This document shows positions 12,734 through 22,618 of a DNA stretch of 64,000 nucleotides, piece by piece. The stretch is from positions 62,001-126,000 of the forward strand of contig CAYNSR010000006.1 in the NCBI GenBank assembly GCA_964400125.1, given 5' to 3'. Below the pieces are notes generated by a model. The model did no database searches, was not told the DNA's origin, and saw only the letters and a list, made by a program, of their open reading frames with translations. Source of the DNA: Micavibrio sp964400125 (GTDB lineage Bacteria > Pseudomonadota > Alphaproteobacteria > Micavibrionales > Micavibrionaceae). A program made the position numbers and the translations under genes. How positions within the stretch are numbered: the stretch's first letter is position 1; every line of letters starts with the position of its first letter.

Positions 12734-14938
12734 ATGCGTGACATAACCGTACAGGTTTACGCTACTACATTGATTCTAAGCGCATTTTTGCTGTTTTCCG
12801 TACAGCCGATGTTCGCCAAGATGATCTTGCCGCTGCTGGGCGGGTCGCCTTCTGTCTGGAATACGGCGATGGTGTTTTTTCAGGCAACCCTGCTGGGCGG
12901 CTATGCCTATGCGCATTTATCTTCCCGTTATCTGCCCGTACGGACACAGGCGATGGTGCATATCGGCCTGTTGCTGGCGGGGATGATCTGTCTGCCCTTT
13001 TCCATCCCGGCGGCGGCGGGCACTGCCGATGCGCATGGCAACCCTATTGCGTGGCAACTCGGCGTTATGCTGATCGCCATCGGCCTGCCGTTTACGGTGG
13101 TCTCCGGCACCGCGCCGATGGTGCAACGCTGGTTTTCCACCGTCGGCCACAAGGACTCCGCCAACCCGTATTTTCTCTATGCCGCCAGCAATTTCGGCAG
13201 TCTCGCCGCCCTGATCGCCTATCCGCTGCTCATCGAGGTTTTTCTTGGGACACGGCAACAAACCGTCATCTGGAGCGGCGGCTATGCCCTGTTGATCGGC
13301 ATGATCTTTGCCTCGGCCCTGATGACACGCGGTAAAATCATCCGGCAACCGGAAAGCGCCCTACCAACGGGACCAGCGCCAACCATGCGGGACAAGCTGA
13401 TCTGGATGGCGCTCGCCTTTATCCCTTCCAGCCTGATGTTGAGCCTTACCACCTATATTACGACCGACATTGCCGCTATTCCGCTGCTATGGGTTATTCC
13501 GCTGACGCTTTATCTGGCAACCTTCATCATTGCCTTTGCCCGGAAGCAGCTCATCAGCCTGAAATCCGCTTATCTCTTTCTCTGCGTCACAATGACCATG
13601 GCGGCAATTTTGTTTGTGAAGGGCGTCTACGGCGCCAATAACTACGCGATCATCATTTATCTGGTCATTTTCTTTTGCGCGGCACTCAGCGCCCATCTGG
13701 CTTTGGCAAAACGAAAACCGGATGCATCCCATTTGACAGGATTTTATCTTTACCTGTCCCTTGGCGGCGTTTTGGGCGGAGCCTTTAACACATTTTCCGC
13801 ACCGTATATTTTTCCCGTCCCGTTTGAATTTCCGCTGGGGCTGGCCTTGGCGCTGACAATTCCCTTCCTCGCCGATGCGCGCTGGCCGGACATGGGGGAG
13901 CTTAAACGCCATATCGCCATGGTTGCAGCCATTGTTGCGGTGGCGATCGGGGCGATTTTTGTTGGTGATTCACTCTCGATGACGATGATTGCCTGCGTCC
14001 TGATTCTGGGCGGGTTGATGTATCTGATTGATCGCGAAGCGCCTTTTTCCTATCTGGTTGCGGTAACGCTTATTTTTCTTGCCCATCCGGCCTATGACTG
14101 GGCCGACTTGCAGCGCACCTTGCTGATCGAGCGGAATTTCTTCGGCGTCTCCAGAGTCAACATCGCCGCCGATGGCCATACCCGGGTTTTCACGCACGGC
14201 ACAACCATTCATGGTACACAGGCGATCAATGTCCAGTTCAAAAAAATTCCCCTGACCTATTACTATCCCGGCGGGCCTGCGGGGGATGCTTTTTCTCTGC
14301 TGGAGATGCGCGATGGGCCGCAAAAAATCGGTGCTATCGGTCTTGGGACAGGATCAGTCGCCTGTTACGTCAGGGCAGGGCGGCATTTCGATTTCTATGA
14401 AATCGACCCTGCCGTCATTCGTATCGCTGAAAATCCGGATTACTTTACCTATCTATCGGGATGCGGGAGTTCCTATACCGTTATCGCCGGAGACGGGCGT
14501 TTGAAAATGGAAGGGGCCGCCGACCGTTCCTATGACATGATTTTTCTTGATGCGTTCAGTTCCGACAGTATCCCGGCGCATGTCCTCACGCGCGAAGCCT
14601 TCTTCCTGTATTTTTCGAAACTGAAGGATGACGGATTTATCCTTATCAACACATCCAACCGGCATCTCGACCTCAACCCCCTCCTGATCGCCCTGAGCCG
14701 GAATTTTAATGCCGAAATGCGGATATCCACCTATAAGGGGGAAAGTGTGCATAACGATTACCCTTCCATCCGTTCATTTGATTCCCGCTATGCGTTTATC
14801 ACACGAAACCCCGACCTGATTGCCGAACTGGACAGCCGCAACGGGCGCTGGCAGACTTACCAGGGCCGGGATACGCGCATATGGACAGACGATTACGCCA
14901 ATATTCTCAGCCTTTTTTACTCCGGGTACAAACCATGA
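12734..14938 (+). CDS. Membrane protein fused to spermidine synthase-like domain, paralogue 1
   Basis: The 734-aa fusion protein belongs to the family annotated as fused MFS/spermidine synthase. Residues 1-480 hold about 10-12 membrane helices, starting with TTLILSAFLLFSVQPMFAKM. Conserved loops include PLLGGSPSVWNTAMVFFQA and ANPYFLYAASNFGSL. The C-terminal 230 residues are a Rossmann aminopropyltransferase-like domain: IGLGTGSVACYV, the acidic FYEIDPAVI, AGDGRLKM and LDAFSSDSIPAHVLT, where the Asp of DAFSSD matches the spermidine-synthase catalytic region. Substrate unknown; polyamine or metal-chelator synthesis coupled to the membrane is possible. It is first of three tandem paralogues; its stop overlaps the next ATG (ATGA). 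Confidence 0.85.
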   Translation: MRDITVQVYATTLILSAFLLFSVQPMFAKMILPLLGGSPSVWNTAMVFFQATLLGGYAYAHLSSRYLPVRTQAMVHIGLLLAGMICLPFSIPAAAGTADAHGNPIAWQLGVMLIAIGLPFTVVSGTAPMVQRWFSTVGHKDSANPYFLYAASNFGSLAALIAYPLLIEVFLGTRQQTVIWSGGYALLIGMIFASALMTRGKIIRQPESALPTGPAPTMRDKLIWMALAFIPSSLMLSLTTYITTDIAAIPLLWVIPLTLYLATFIIAFARKQLISLKSAYLFLCVTMTMAAILFVKGVYGANNYAIIIYLVIFFCAALSAHLALAKRKPDASHLTGFYLYLSLGGVLGGAFNTFSAPYIFPVPFEFPLGLALALTIPFLADARWPDMGELKRHIAMVAAIVAVAIGAIFVGDSLSMTMIACVLILGGLMYLIDREAPFSYLVAVTLIFLAHPAYDWADLQRTLLIERNFFGVSRVNIAADGHTRVFTHGTTIHGTQAINVQFKKIPLTYYYPGGPAGDAFSLLEMRDGPQKIGAIGLGTGSVACYVRAGRHFDFYEIDPAVIRIAENPDYFTYLSGCGSSYTVIAGDGRLKMEGAADRSYDMIFLDAFSSDSIPAHVLTREAFFLYFSKLKDDGFILINTSNRHLDLNPLLIALSRNFNAEMRISTYKGESVHNDYPSIRSFDSRYAFITRNPDLIAELDSRNGRWQTYQGRDTRIWTDDYANILSLFYSGYKP

Positions 14939-17169
14939 TCGCGTTGAAACCAACGACAGCCGTTTATACGACGACATTAATTCTGAGCGCATTCCTGCTG
15001 TTTTCTGTACAGCTATTATTCACCAAGATGATCTTGCCCCTGCTGGGCGGGTCGCCTTCTGTCTGGAATACGGCGATGGTGTTTTTTCAGGCCCTGTTGC
15101 TGGGCGGGTATGCCTATGCCCACGCGACCAGTTATCGTTTCAGTATCCGCACGCAATCCATCCTGCATCTTGGCCTCCTGTTACTGGCGGCCATGATTCT
15201 TCCCCTTGCCCTGCCCGATGATACGGCACTTCCCGCCGGGGTTCATCCGGCCTTGTGGCAGATCGGGATTATGGGCCTTGCCGTCGGTGCGCCGTTTTTT
15301 GTTATCTCGGCCTCCGCGCCGATGATCCAGCGCTGGTTTTCCGGGACAAACCATCCCGATGCCGCGAACCCGTATTTTCTCTACGCCGCCAGCAATTTCG
15401 GCAGCATGGCGGCGTTGCTGTCCTATCCTGTCGTGATTGAACCCCTGCTCCCGCTTCACGATCAGAATATATTCTGGGCATTCGGCTATATTTTGCTGAT
15501 CCTGATGACGTTTCTCTGCGCCCTTTTCGTGTGGAAAAGCCCGAAACAGGGTTTGCGCCAGCCGCGTGCATCACGGGAATCTGCGCCCGGGGTCGATAAA
15601 AAACTGAAGTGGATTTTTCTTTCTTTTGTTCCGTCCAGCCTGATGCTGGGGCTGACGACGCACCTGACGATGGACCTTGCCTCCGCGCCGTTATTGTGGA
15701 TTTTACCGCTGGCGCTTTATCTGCTGACCTTCATTATCGTCTTTGCGCGGCGCGAGATTGTTTCGACAGATATGGCGGCCTCTCTCTTTACTGCTTTTTT
15801 TGCGCTGATGATGTTTTTTCTGGGGTCGTCCCTGTTTGTCGGAAAATCCGGATTTCTTCTTATTCCTCCGATCATCTTCTTTTTTGCCTGCTTGCTGTGC
15901 CATAAACAACTCGCCTCCCTGCGTCCCCCGGCGGAGCACCTGACATCTTTTTACATGTATATGTCCCTTGGCGGGGTTCTGGGCGGGATGTTTAATGCCT
16001 TTGCTGCGCCGCTGCTGTTTCCGGTGGCGCTGGAATATACGCTGGCCCTGTGCGCGGTCGTTATCATCCGCTGCATCGTTCTGTCCGAAGGGCGGGAGAT
16101 TCTGAGCTTCAAAAATATCAGGACGGAATTGCGTTCCATCGCGATTATTCCCGTCATCGTGTCACTGGTCCTGATTTATATGGCGATGCGGGGGGATTCT
16201 GTTTTCCTCAATCTGGCTTCAGGAATCGCCATTGCGGTTGCCCTGATGGCGTTAAGGATGCGGCTTTTTACCTATGCCGTTTACGCCTGTAGCCTGCTGC
16301 TTGTTTTTTCCCCGGTACGGCAACTTCTCCACCCGGACATCCTTGCTGTCGAGCGCAATTTTTTTGGCATTATCCGCGTGATCGACACCGCCCATACGCG
16401 CCAGTTCATGCACGGAACCACATTGCACGGGGCGCAGCCTATAAAGCCGGAAGACCGCCTCAATTCCATTACCTATTATCATCCCTATGGCGGCTATGGC
16501 GATGCCTTCAATCTTCTGAGCGCAGAAAATCAGACAATCGGCGTGATCGGCCTCGGGGTCGGTAGCCTTGCCTGCTTCATCCATCCGGGACGGTCTTTCG
16601 ATTTTTATGAAATCGACCCCGATGTTGCCGCCGTTGCCGAAAACCGCGATTACTTCACCTATCTCTCCGATTGCGGTAGCCCCTATCGAATTATTATCGG
16701 AGACGGACGCCTGAAAATCGCTGACGCCCCCGATCAATTCTACGACATGATTGTTATCGATGCCTTCAGCTCCGATAACATCCCCGTTCATGTCATGACA
16801 CTAGAAGCCATGGAAATTTATACCCGGAAGCTGAAGCCGGGCGGATTCTTGCTCTACCATATTTCGAACCGCCACCTGAACCTTGAACCCGTGCTCAAGG
16901 CGATTGCAGAAACCGCCGGATACCACGCCCTGATCCGCCTTTCCCCGACGATACCTGCGCCGTTCAACCCGGAACTGATGTATGCGACATCCCTTCTGGT
17001 TACGGTTAGCAAGGACGAATCGACAATTGGGTCACTGGAGCGGCGCGGATGGCGCGCGCTCGAATCCTCCCCCGGCTACCGCCCGTGGACGGATGATTAC
17101 GCCAATATTGCCGCCGCGCTAAAGATATTTCACCGGGCTGGGGAGTCCACCGAAACGCCTCGTAAATAA
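14935..17169 (+). CDS. Membrane protein fused to spermidine synthase-like domain, paralogue 2
   Basis: The ATG at 14935 overlaps the stop of paralogue 1 by 4 nt; I reject the open frame upstream (from 14881) because it lies within that gene. The 744-aa product has the same plan: an N-terminal membrane domain (TTLILSAFLLFSVQLLFTKM) and a C-terminal synthase-like domain (GLGVGSLACFIHPGR, FYEIDPDVAAVAENRDYFTY, GDGRLKIADAPD, DAFSSDNIPVHV, YHISNRHLNLEPVLKAI, RPWTDDYANIAAAL). It is much closer to paralogue 3 than to paralogue 1, especially in the C-terminal domain, where long stretches are nearly identical at the DNA level. Confidence 0.85.
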   Translation: MIALKPTTAVYTTTLILSAFLLFSVQLLFTKMILPLLGGSPSVWNTAMVFFQALLLGGYAYAHATSYRFSIRTQSILHLGLLLLAAMILPLALPDDTALPAGVHPALWQIGIMGLAVGAPFFVISASAPMIQRWFSGTNHPDAANPYFLYAASNFGSMAALLSYPVVIEPLLPLHDQNIFWAFGYILLILMTFLCALFVWKSPKQGLRQPRASRESAPGVDKKLKWIFLSFVPSSLMLGLTTHLTMDLASAPLLWILPLALYLLTFIIVFARREIVSTDMAASLFTAFFALMMFFLGSSLFVGKSGFLLIPPIIFFFACLLCHKQLASLRPPAEHLTSFYMYMSLGGVLGGMFNAFAAPLLFPVALEYTLALCAVVIIRCIVLSEGREILSFKNIRTELRSIAIIPVIVSLVLIYMAMRGDSVFLNLASGIAIAVALMALRMRLFTYAVYACSLLLVFSPVRQLLHPDILAVERNFFGIIRVIDTAHTRQFMHGTTLHGAQPIKPEDRLNSITYYHPYGGYGDAFNLLSAENQTIGVIGLGVGSLACFIHPGRSFDFYEIDPDVAAVAENRDYFTYLSDCGSPYRIIIGDGRLKIADAPDQFYDMIVIDAFSSDNIPVHVMTLEAMEIYTRKLKPGGFLLYHISNRHLNLEPVLKAIAETAGYHALIRLSPTIPAPFNPELMYATSLLVTVSKDESTIGSLERRGWRALESSPGYRPWTDDYANIAAALKIFHRAGESTETPRK

Positions 17170-17200
17170 AATATGTTGCATTTGAAAAAATAGGCAGACC

Positions 17201-19453
17201 ATGACAACGAAAATTGCCGTTCCCGTTTACGCCGCGACTCTTATCCTGAGCGCTTTTTTATTGTTTTCGATGCAATTGTTGTTCGGCAAAATGCTCCTGC
17301 CGCTACTGGGCGGGTCGCCTTCCATGTGGAATACGGCGATGGTGTTTTTTCAGGCCCTGTTGCTGGCCGGATACGCCTACGCCCACGCCACCAGTCAAAA
17401 ACTGGATATTCGTACGCAAGCCATTCTGCATCTGGCGATCCTTCTGTTTGCCGCCATATTCCTTCCGTTCAGCCTGCCGGAGAGTGCAGGACTGGCCGCA
17501 AGCGGTAGCCCTGCATTGTGGCAACTGGGGATCATGACCATCACGGTCGGCGCGCCGTTTTTCATTATTTCGGCCTCCGCGCCCATGATTCAACGCTGGT
17601 TTACAGGCACGGGTCACCCCGATGCCGCGAATCCGTATTTTCTCTATGCCGCCAGCAATATCGGCAGTATGGCGGCACTGCTGTCCTATCCTGTCGTTAT
17701 TGAACCCCTGCTGTCATTGCACGGACAAAATGTCATCTGGGCCTGCGGTTATGTTCTTTTAATTTTGCTGACGGCATTCTGCGCTTTTCTGGTATGGAAA
17801 AACCCTGCACCGAAAATCCAGTCCGAAAGAGCCGTTTCACCAGCGCCTAAATCCGTCACAAAGCTTGCATGGGTCGCACTTGCCTTTATCCCGTCGAGCC
17901 TGATGCTGGGACTGACGACCTACATCACGACAGACGTTGCTTCGGCACCGCTCCTGTGGATTTTGCCGCTTACGCTTTACCTGTCAACGTTCATCATCGT
18001 ATTCGCCCGCCGTGAAATCATCAGCATGGATTATGCCGTAACGGTTTTCACGGCATTTTTCATGATTTTGGTCTTTATGATGTCGTCTACATTATTTATC
18101 AGCAATCCAATATTTTTTCTGGTGTCGCAGGTTGTTTTTTTCTTTTCCTGCCTGATCTGCCACAAAAAACTGGCCGACATACGCCCTTCGGCAGATCACC
18201 TGACGTCATTTTACATGTATATGTCACTCGGCGGCGTCCTTGGCGGCGCATTTAATGCCTTTGTCGCCCCGATTTTATTTCTTGTTCCTCTGGAATACAC
18301 GGCGGCGCTCTGCGCGGTGGTCATAGTACGCTGCGTTATCGTCTCGAATGGTAAGTTTTCTTTTACTGCTGAAAATATTTTTTCAGAATTGAAATCTGTA
18401 ACAACCCTGATGGCGATTGCCGCCGGAGCGGTTCTCTATTTTTCGATCGTCAACGATGCGAATTCCTTACGCCTGCTCGCCGGGATCGTCATTGTTCTGA
18501 CCATGAACACCATGCAAAAAAAACCATTTAGCTACGCTGTTTTTGTCAGCGTTATGTTACTCGCCATGTCCCCGGCACTACAATTGTTCGATCCAAAAAC
18601 CCTGAAAATAGAACGCAATTTCTTTGGCATTATCCGGGTTGTCGACACCTCCCATACACGCCAGTTCATGCACGGGACCACATTGCACGGGGCGCAGCCG
18701 ACAAAGCCGGAAGACCGCCTCAATTCCATTACCTATTATGACCCCGAAGGCAGCTACGGCAATGCGTTTGGCCTTGTGACCGGAGATCAGCAAAAAATCG
18801 GTGTGATTGGTCTCGGGATAGGAAGCGTGGCCTGCTTCACCCATCCGGGACGGTCTTTCGATTTCTATGAAATCGACCCCGATGTCGCCGCCGTTGCCGA
18901 AAACCGCGATTATTTCACCTATCTCTCCGATTGCGGCAGCCCCTATCGAATCATTATCGGGGATGGACGCCTGAAAATCGCTGAGGCCCCGGATCAATCC
19001 TATGACATGATCGTTGTCGACGCCTTCAGCTCCGATAACGTCCCCGTCCATATCATAACGACGGATGCGCTTGATATTTATGGATCAAAACTGAAACCGG
19101 AAGGTTTTCTTTTCTACCATATTTCTAATCGCCATCTAAATCTCGAACCCGTTATCAAGGCAATTGCAGACAGTGCCGGATATCACGCCGTCATTAAATT
19201 CTCCCTTTCCCGAACGACTCCCTTCAATCCGGACCTGCATTACGCAAGCTCGGTCGCGGCTATTTTAACAAAAGACGCGGCATTGATTGCGACATTGAAA
19301 GAAGGCGGATGGGCAGACCTTATCGCCCCGGCGGGCTACCGCCCGTGGACGGACGATTACGCCAATATTGCCGCCGCGCTGAATATTTTCAGCACGATAC
19401 CAAGCCGCTTTCAGGAACACGTTACCCCGGCAAGTGCGCAGAAGAAATTCTAG
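17201..19453 (+). CDS. Membrane protein fused to spermidine synthase-like domain, paralogue 3
   Basis: The 750-aa third copy lies 31 nt after paralogue 2 and has only a weak SD. Membrane helices begin at ATLILSAFLLFSMQLLFGKM. The family motifs PLLGGSPSMWNTAMVFFQAL and ANPYFLYAASNIGSM are kept, as is the synthase part (GLGIGSVACFTHPGR, FYEIDPDVAAVAENRD, GDGRLKIAEAPD, DAFSSDNVPVHI). Third-position and membrane-loop divergence from copy 2 is concentrated in residues 200-480, whereas the C-terminal domain is nearly unchanged; this suggests gene conversion or strong constraint there. All three may be co-transcribed. Confidence 0.85.
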   Translation: MTTKIAVPVYAATLILSAFLLFSMQLLFGKMLLPLLGGSPSMWNTAMVFFQALLLAGYAYAHATSQKLDIRTQAILHLAILLFAAIFLPFSLPESAGLAASGSPALWQLGIMTITVGAPFFIISASAPMIQRWFTGTGHPDAANPYFLYAASNIGSMAALLSYPVVIEPLLSLHGQNVIWACGYVLLILLTAFCAFLVWKNPAPKIQSERAVSPAPKSVTKLAWVALAFIPSSLMLGLTTYITTDVASAPLLWILPLTLYLSTFIIVFARREIISMDYAVTVFTAFFMILVFMMSSTLFISNPIFFLVSQVVFFFSCLICHKKLADIRPSADHLTSFYMYMSLGGVLGGAFNAFVAPILFLVPLEYTAALCAVVIVRCVIVSNGKFSFTAENIFSELKSVTTLMAIAAGAVLYFSIVNDANSLRLLAGIVIVLTMNTMQKKPFSYAVFVSVMLLAMSPALQLFDPKTLKIERNFFGIIRVVDTSHTRQFMHGTTLHGAQPTKPEDRLNSITYYDPEGSYGNAFGLVTGDQQKIGVIGLGIGSVACFTHPGRSFDFYEIDPDVAAVAENRDYFTYLSDCGSPYRIIIGDGRLKIAEAPDQSYDMIVVDAFSSDNVPVHIITTDALDIYGSKLKPEGFLFYHISNRHLNLEPVIKAIADSAGYHAVIKFSLSRTTPFNPDLHYASSVAAILTKDAALIATLKEGGWADLIAPAGYRPWTDDYANIAAALNIFSTIPSRFQEHVTPASAQKKF

Positions 19454-19574
19454 CCGTCATAATTCTGCCGTAAAATCTATCGTGAAACACCTCATTTGAA
19501 CCATGGGGAAGACATGATCGGGTTCTATGTTGTCACCATGAAACAACAACCGGACACGGAAGTGGACCCCGCCC

Positions 19575-19706
19575 ATGAACGCCCAGAAGCCCCAGACCGA
19601 CTTCGATACCCTTGCCCATATCGAGGATATTGCCCGCCTTGCCCTGTTCGATATTCATGACGACGATACATGGAACGGGCTGAGCGTGTCGTGGTCGAAA
19701 CCCTGA
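19575..19706 (+). CDS. Possible small protein or gene remnant, 43 aa
   Basis: A 43-codon frame (MNAQKPQTDFDTLAHIEDIA..., ending DDDTWNGLSVSWSKP) with genome-like codon use ends directly against the prfC stop. The upstream SD is weak (GGAAGTGG, 13+ nt away). It may be a genuine small gene or the surviving 3' end of a longer gene. No family recognised. Confidence 0.35.
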   Translation: MNAQKPQTDFDTLAHIEDIARLALFDIHDDDTWNGLSVSWSKP

Positions 19707-21284
19707 CTATTTTGTCGCCGTAAATCGTATTCCCGGATTTTTGCTTTGAGCGTCATCCAAATGCCACGCATTCCGCGCCAGAAACACAGGGTCTCCATCG
19801 TGATCGTTTGCGATGGCGCTCCGGTTCGTATCCATGAACGTTTTCAGAACCTTTGGGTCATCTGCACTGATCCAGCGTGCGGTATGCAGGGCCGTTTCTT
19901 CAAATTTTACAGGCACATCATATTCGGTGCGAATACGGTCGACCAGCACATCAAACTGAAGCGCGCCGACAACGCCAACGACCCAGTTGGGGTCCGTTAA
20001 CGGCTTGAAAATCCGGGCTGCACCCTCTTCCGCCAGTTGTTCCAGCGCGTTGCTCAGATGTTTTGCCTTGAGCGGATCATTCGCCCGCGCCCGCTGCATC
20101 AGTTCCGGCGCGAAGCTGGGGATACCGGTGAAATGCAGGCTTTCCCCTTCGCTTAACGTATCGCCGATCCGCAAATTTCCGTGATTGGGAATGCCGATAA
20201 TATCCCCCGCATACGCTTCCTCGACGCTTTCCCTGTCCTGGGCAAAGAACATCAGCGGATTGTGAATTACGATCTGCTTGTTGCTGCGGCTATGGGTCAG
20301 CTTCATGCCCTTTTTAAACTTCCCCGAACATAGCCGGGCAAAGGCGATCCGGTCACGATGCTTGGGGTCCATATTGGCCTGAATTTTGAAAACAAAAGCC
20401 GTGACCTTCGGCTCGTCCGGCTTTACTTCCCGTTCGACGGCCCTTTGCGGGCGCGGCGGCGGCGCGTAACGTCCGATCCCCTTCAGCAATTCACGGATAC
20501 CGAAATTATTTACCGCAGAGCCGAAAAATACCGGGGTCATATGGCCCTCAAGATACAAATCGCGGTCGAAGGGTTCGCACAGCCCGCGAATCATATCCAC
20601 ATCTTCACGCAGCTTTTCCAACTGGTCTTCAGGCAGCAAATCTTCAAGCTTTCGGTCATCCAGACCGCTGCACTGGATGCTGCCCTGCATTTCCGAGCCC
20701 TTGCTGCGTTCGAACAGGATCAGTTGATCATTCATCAGATCGTAGCAGCCCTTGAAATCGCGTCCCATGCCGATCGGCCAGCTTGCCGGGGTCACTTCGA
20801 GCTGCAACTTGTTTTGCACCTCATCCATCAGATCGAACGGGTCCCGGCCATCGCGGTCCATCTTGTTGATGAAGGTGATAATCGGAATGTTGCGCAGGCG
20901 GCAAACTTCGAACAGTTTCAACGTTTGCGGCTCGATCCCCTTGGCGGCATCCAGAACCATGATGGCGGAATCCACCGCCGTCAGGGTCCGGTATGTATCC
21001 TCCGAAAAATCTTCATGCCCCGGGGTGTCAACCAGATTGAAGGTTACGCCGTCATGGTCGAAGGTCATGACCGAAGACGCAACGGAAATGCCACGCTCCT
21101 GCTCCACCTTCATCCAGTCGGAACGCGCCCGGCGACGGTCGCCCTTGGCCTTGACCATTCCGGCAAGCTGGATGGCTCCCCCGAACAACAGGAGCTTTTC
21201 CGTCAGCGTCGTCTTCCCCGCATCGGGGTGGGCGATGATGGCGAAGGTCCGGCGGGTTTCGATATTTTTGGCAAGCGTTGTCAT
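19707..21284 (-). CDS. prfC: Peptide chain release factor 3
   Basis: RF3 is the GTPase that recycles RF1/RF2 from the ribosome after termination. The 525-aa protein has the full set of G motifs: AHPDAGKTTLTEKLLLFGGA (G1), QERGISVASSVM (G2), LVDTPGHEDFSEDTYRTL (G3) and TFINKMDRDGRDP (G4). RF3-specific signatures follow: SDWMKVEQERG, PIGMGRDFKGCYDL, VFFGSAVNNFGIRELL and FKIQANMDPKHRDRIAF. Length and start are as in the family. It stands alone, and its stop abuts the 43-aa frame on the other strand. Confidence 0.97.
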   Translation of the reverse strand: MTTLAKNIETRRTFAIIAHPDAGKTTLTEKLLLFGGAIQLAGMVKAKGDRRRARSDWMKVEQERGISVASSVMTFDHDGVTFNLVDTPGHEDFSEDTYRTLTAVDSAIMVLDAAKGIEPQTLKLFEVCRLRNIPIITFINKMDRDGRDPFDLMDEVQNKLQLEVTPASWPIGMGRDFKGCYDLMNDQLILFERSKGSEMQGSIQCSGLDDRKLEDLLPEDQLEKLREDVDMIRGLCEPFDRDLYLEGHMTPVFFGSAVNNFGIRELLKGIGRYAPPPRPQRAVEREVKPDEPKVTAFVFKIQANMDPKHRDRIAFARLCSGKFKKGMKLTHSRSNKQIVIHNPLMFFAQDRESVEEAYAGDIIGIPNHGNLRIGDTLSEGESLHFTGIPSFAPELMQRARANDPLKAKHLSNALEQLAEEGAARIFKPLTDPNWVVGVVGALQFDVLVDRIRTEYDVPVKFEETALHTARWISADDPKVLKTFMDTNRSAIANDHDGDPVFLARNAWHLDDAQSKNPGIRFTATK

Positions 21285-21358
21285 GGGAAGGCTTATAGCA
21301 TTACGAACAGGATACGAAAAGGGATGCAGGCAAACAGGTAAAATCGTATAAAAACGCC

Positions 21359-21895
21359 CTATTTTCCTATTATTTTTGCCCGCTCGATCCCCTCAGCGAT
21401 CAGGCGTCTGGCTTCCGCCGCATCGCGCCAGCCATCGGTTTTGACCCATTTTCCCGGCTCGAGGTCTTTGTAGTGGGCGAAGAAATGCTCGATCTGGTCG
21501 CGTAAAATCGGGCGCAGGTCGGTATAGTTTTCGACATTATCATGATACGGATGGAGCTGCGCCACCGGCACGGCAATAATCTTTTCATCCTGCCCGGCAT
21601 TGTCTTCCATCATCAAGACGCCAACCGGCTTGCACCGCATCACCGCCCCCGGCATCACCGGGGTCCGCCCGACGACCAGAACATCCACCGGATCACCGTC
21701 ACCGGACAAGGTATGTGGAATGAAGCCGTAATTCCCCGGATAATACATTGCCGTATGCAGAAAACGATCGACGAACATCGCCCCGCTATCCTTGTCGATT
21801 TCGTATTTCACCGGGGTCCCGCCCAGCGGGTTTTCGATGATGACATGAATTTCATCCGGCGGATTAGGGCCGATGGAGATTTTGGACAGAAACAT
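21359..21895 (-). CDS. ppa: Inorganic pyrophosphatase
   Basis: This is a family I soluble pyrophosphatase that hydrolyses pyrophosphate to phosphate. The 178-aa product has the metal-site signature region KYEIDKDSGAMFVDRF, YPGNYGFIPHTL and GDGDPVDVLV with the catalytic Asp cluster. Later blocks are MEDNAGQDEKIIAVP and HFFAHYKDLEPGKWVK. I start at the ATG at 21893-21895 (MFLSKISIGPNPPDEIHV), the usual family start; the 12-codon upstream extension overlaps the preceding gene and has no SD. Confidence 0.95.
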   Translation of the reverse strand: MFLSKISIGPNPPDEIHVIIENPLGGTPVKYEIDKDSGAMFVDRFLHTAMYYPGNYGFIPHTLSGDGDPVDVLVVGRTPVMPGAVMRCKPVGVLMMEDNAGQDEKIIAVPVAQLHPYHDNVENYTDLRPILRDQIEHFFAHYKDLEPGKWVKTDGWRDAAEARRLIAEGIERAKIIGK

Positions 21896-21911
21896 TTTTA
21901 TACGAAAATTT

Positions 21912-22523
21912 CTAGGGTTTGTTGACGACAAGCCTCAAAGGCGCAGGGCGCTCCGGCGGCGTCTCCTTTACAGCATGTCCAAGCCAAAAATTCCAGCCCG
22001 AAAAAAACTGTTCCTGCAGGGCCAGACAACCGACCGTCACCCCGGCAGCCATGGCAAAAGGCATGACATACAATCCCGGCATCACCTTTTGAGTCCTGTT
22101 TTCTGCCTCCTGTTTCCGGAGTTTTTCCATCTCTTCGGAAACAACGTCCTGCATACTGACGGTCAGATTTGCCAGTTCCCAATACTCCTTACGCGCGATC
22201 CGCGAGAAAAGAGGTGAAAGCGGAGATGTTCTGCGCGGTTCTGACAGGGATTGGTCCATTTCTTCCAGGATCCCCGTCAACACGGGCAACGCAGCGGACA
22301 ATTTTTCTACAAGATAAGGACGTACTGTTGAATATCCCGCCTGCGCATCCAGAAAATGGCGGGTCACGCGAACCATCCGCCCCAACCCGTCATACAGACG
22401 CTGGTTCAACATGTGATCTGCCGTACCGGGGGTTTCGGCGGCCTGTCTACGGGCCACGCGGCCGAAAAGCCCCTGCATACCCGCGTCTACTCTGGCCAGC
22501 TCAAAAAGTATTCCCTGTCCCAT
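21912..22523 (-). CDS. Hypothetical helical protein with C-terminal membrane segment, 203 aa
   Basis: The protein is mostly helical (MGQGILFELARVDAGMQGLF; RLYDGLGRMVRVTRHFLDAQ), with a coiled-coil-prone stretch VSEEMEKLRKQEAENRTQ. One hydrophobic segment near the C-terminus (GLYVMPFAMAAGVTVGCLAL) could anchor it in the membrane. No domain recognised. It lies 16 nt upstream of the ppa start and may be co-transcribed with it. Function unknown. Confidence 0.6.
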   Translation of the reverse strand: MGQGILFELARVDAGMQGLFGRVARRQAAETPGTADHMLNQRLYDGLGRMVRVTRHFLDAQAGYSTVRPYLVEKLSAALPVLTGILEEMDQSLSEPRRTSPLSPLFSRIARKEYWELANLTVSMQDVVSEEMEKLRKQEAENRTQKVMPGLYVMPFAMAAGVTVGCLALQEQFFSGWNFWLGHAVKETPPERPAPLRLVVNKP

Positions 22524-22618
22524 GGTTGCCGCTCCTGTTTGTTCTTGCTATTTTCTTTTGCTCAAAAGAGTGACATTCGCGGCCCCCCGCGTCAACGATA
22601 AACCTTACGCGCGATAGG

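Noticed and set aside
14881..14934. Earlier start for the second spermidine-synthase-like fusion
   Set aside because: It lies inside the first copy in another frame; the ATG at 14935 matches the start of the other two copies.
20358..21341. Long open frames antisense to prfC
   Set aside because: prfC has all its motifs on the minus strand. The antisense products have no recognisable feature.
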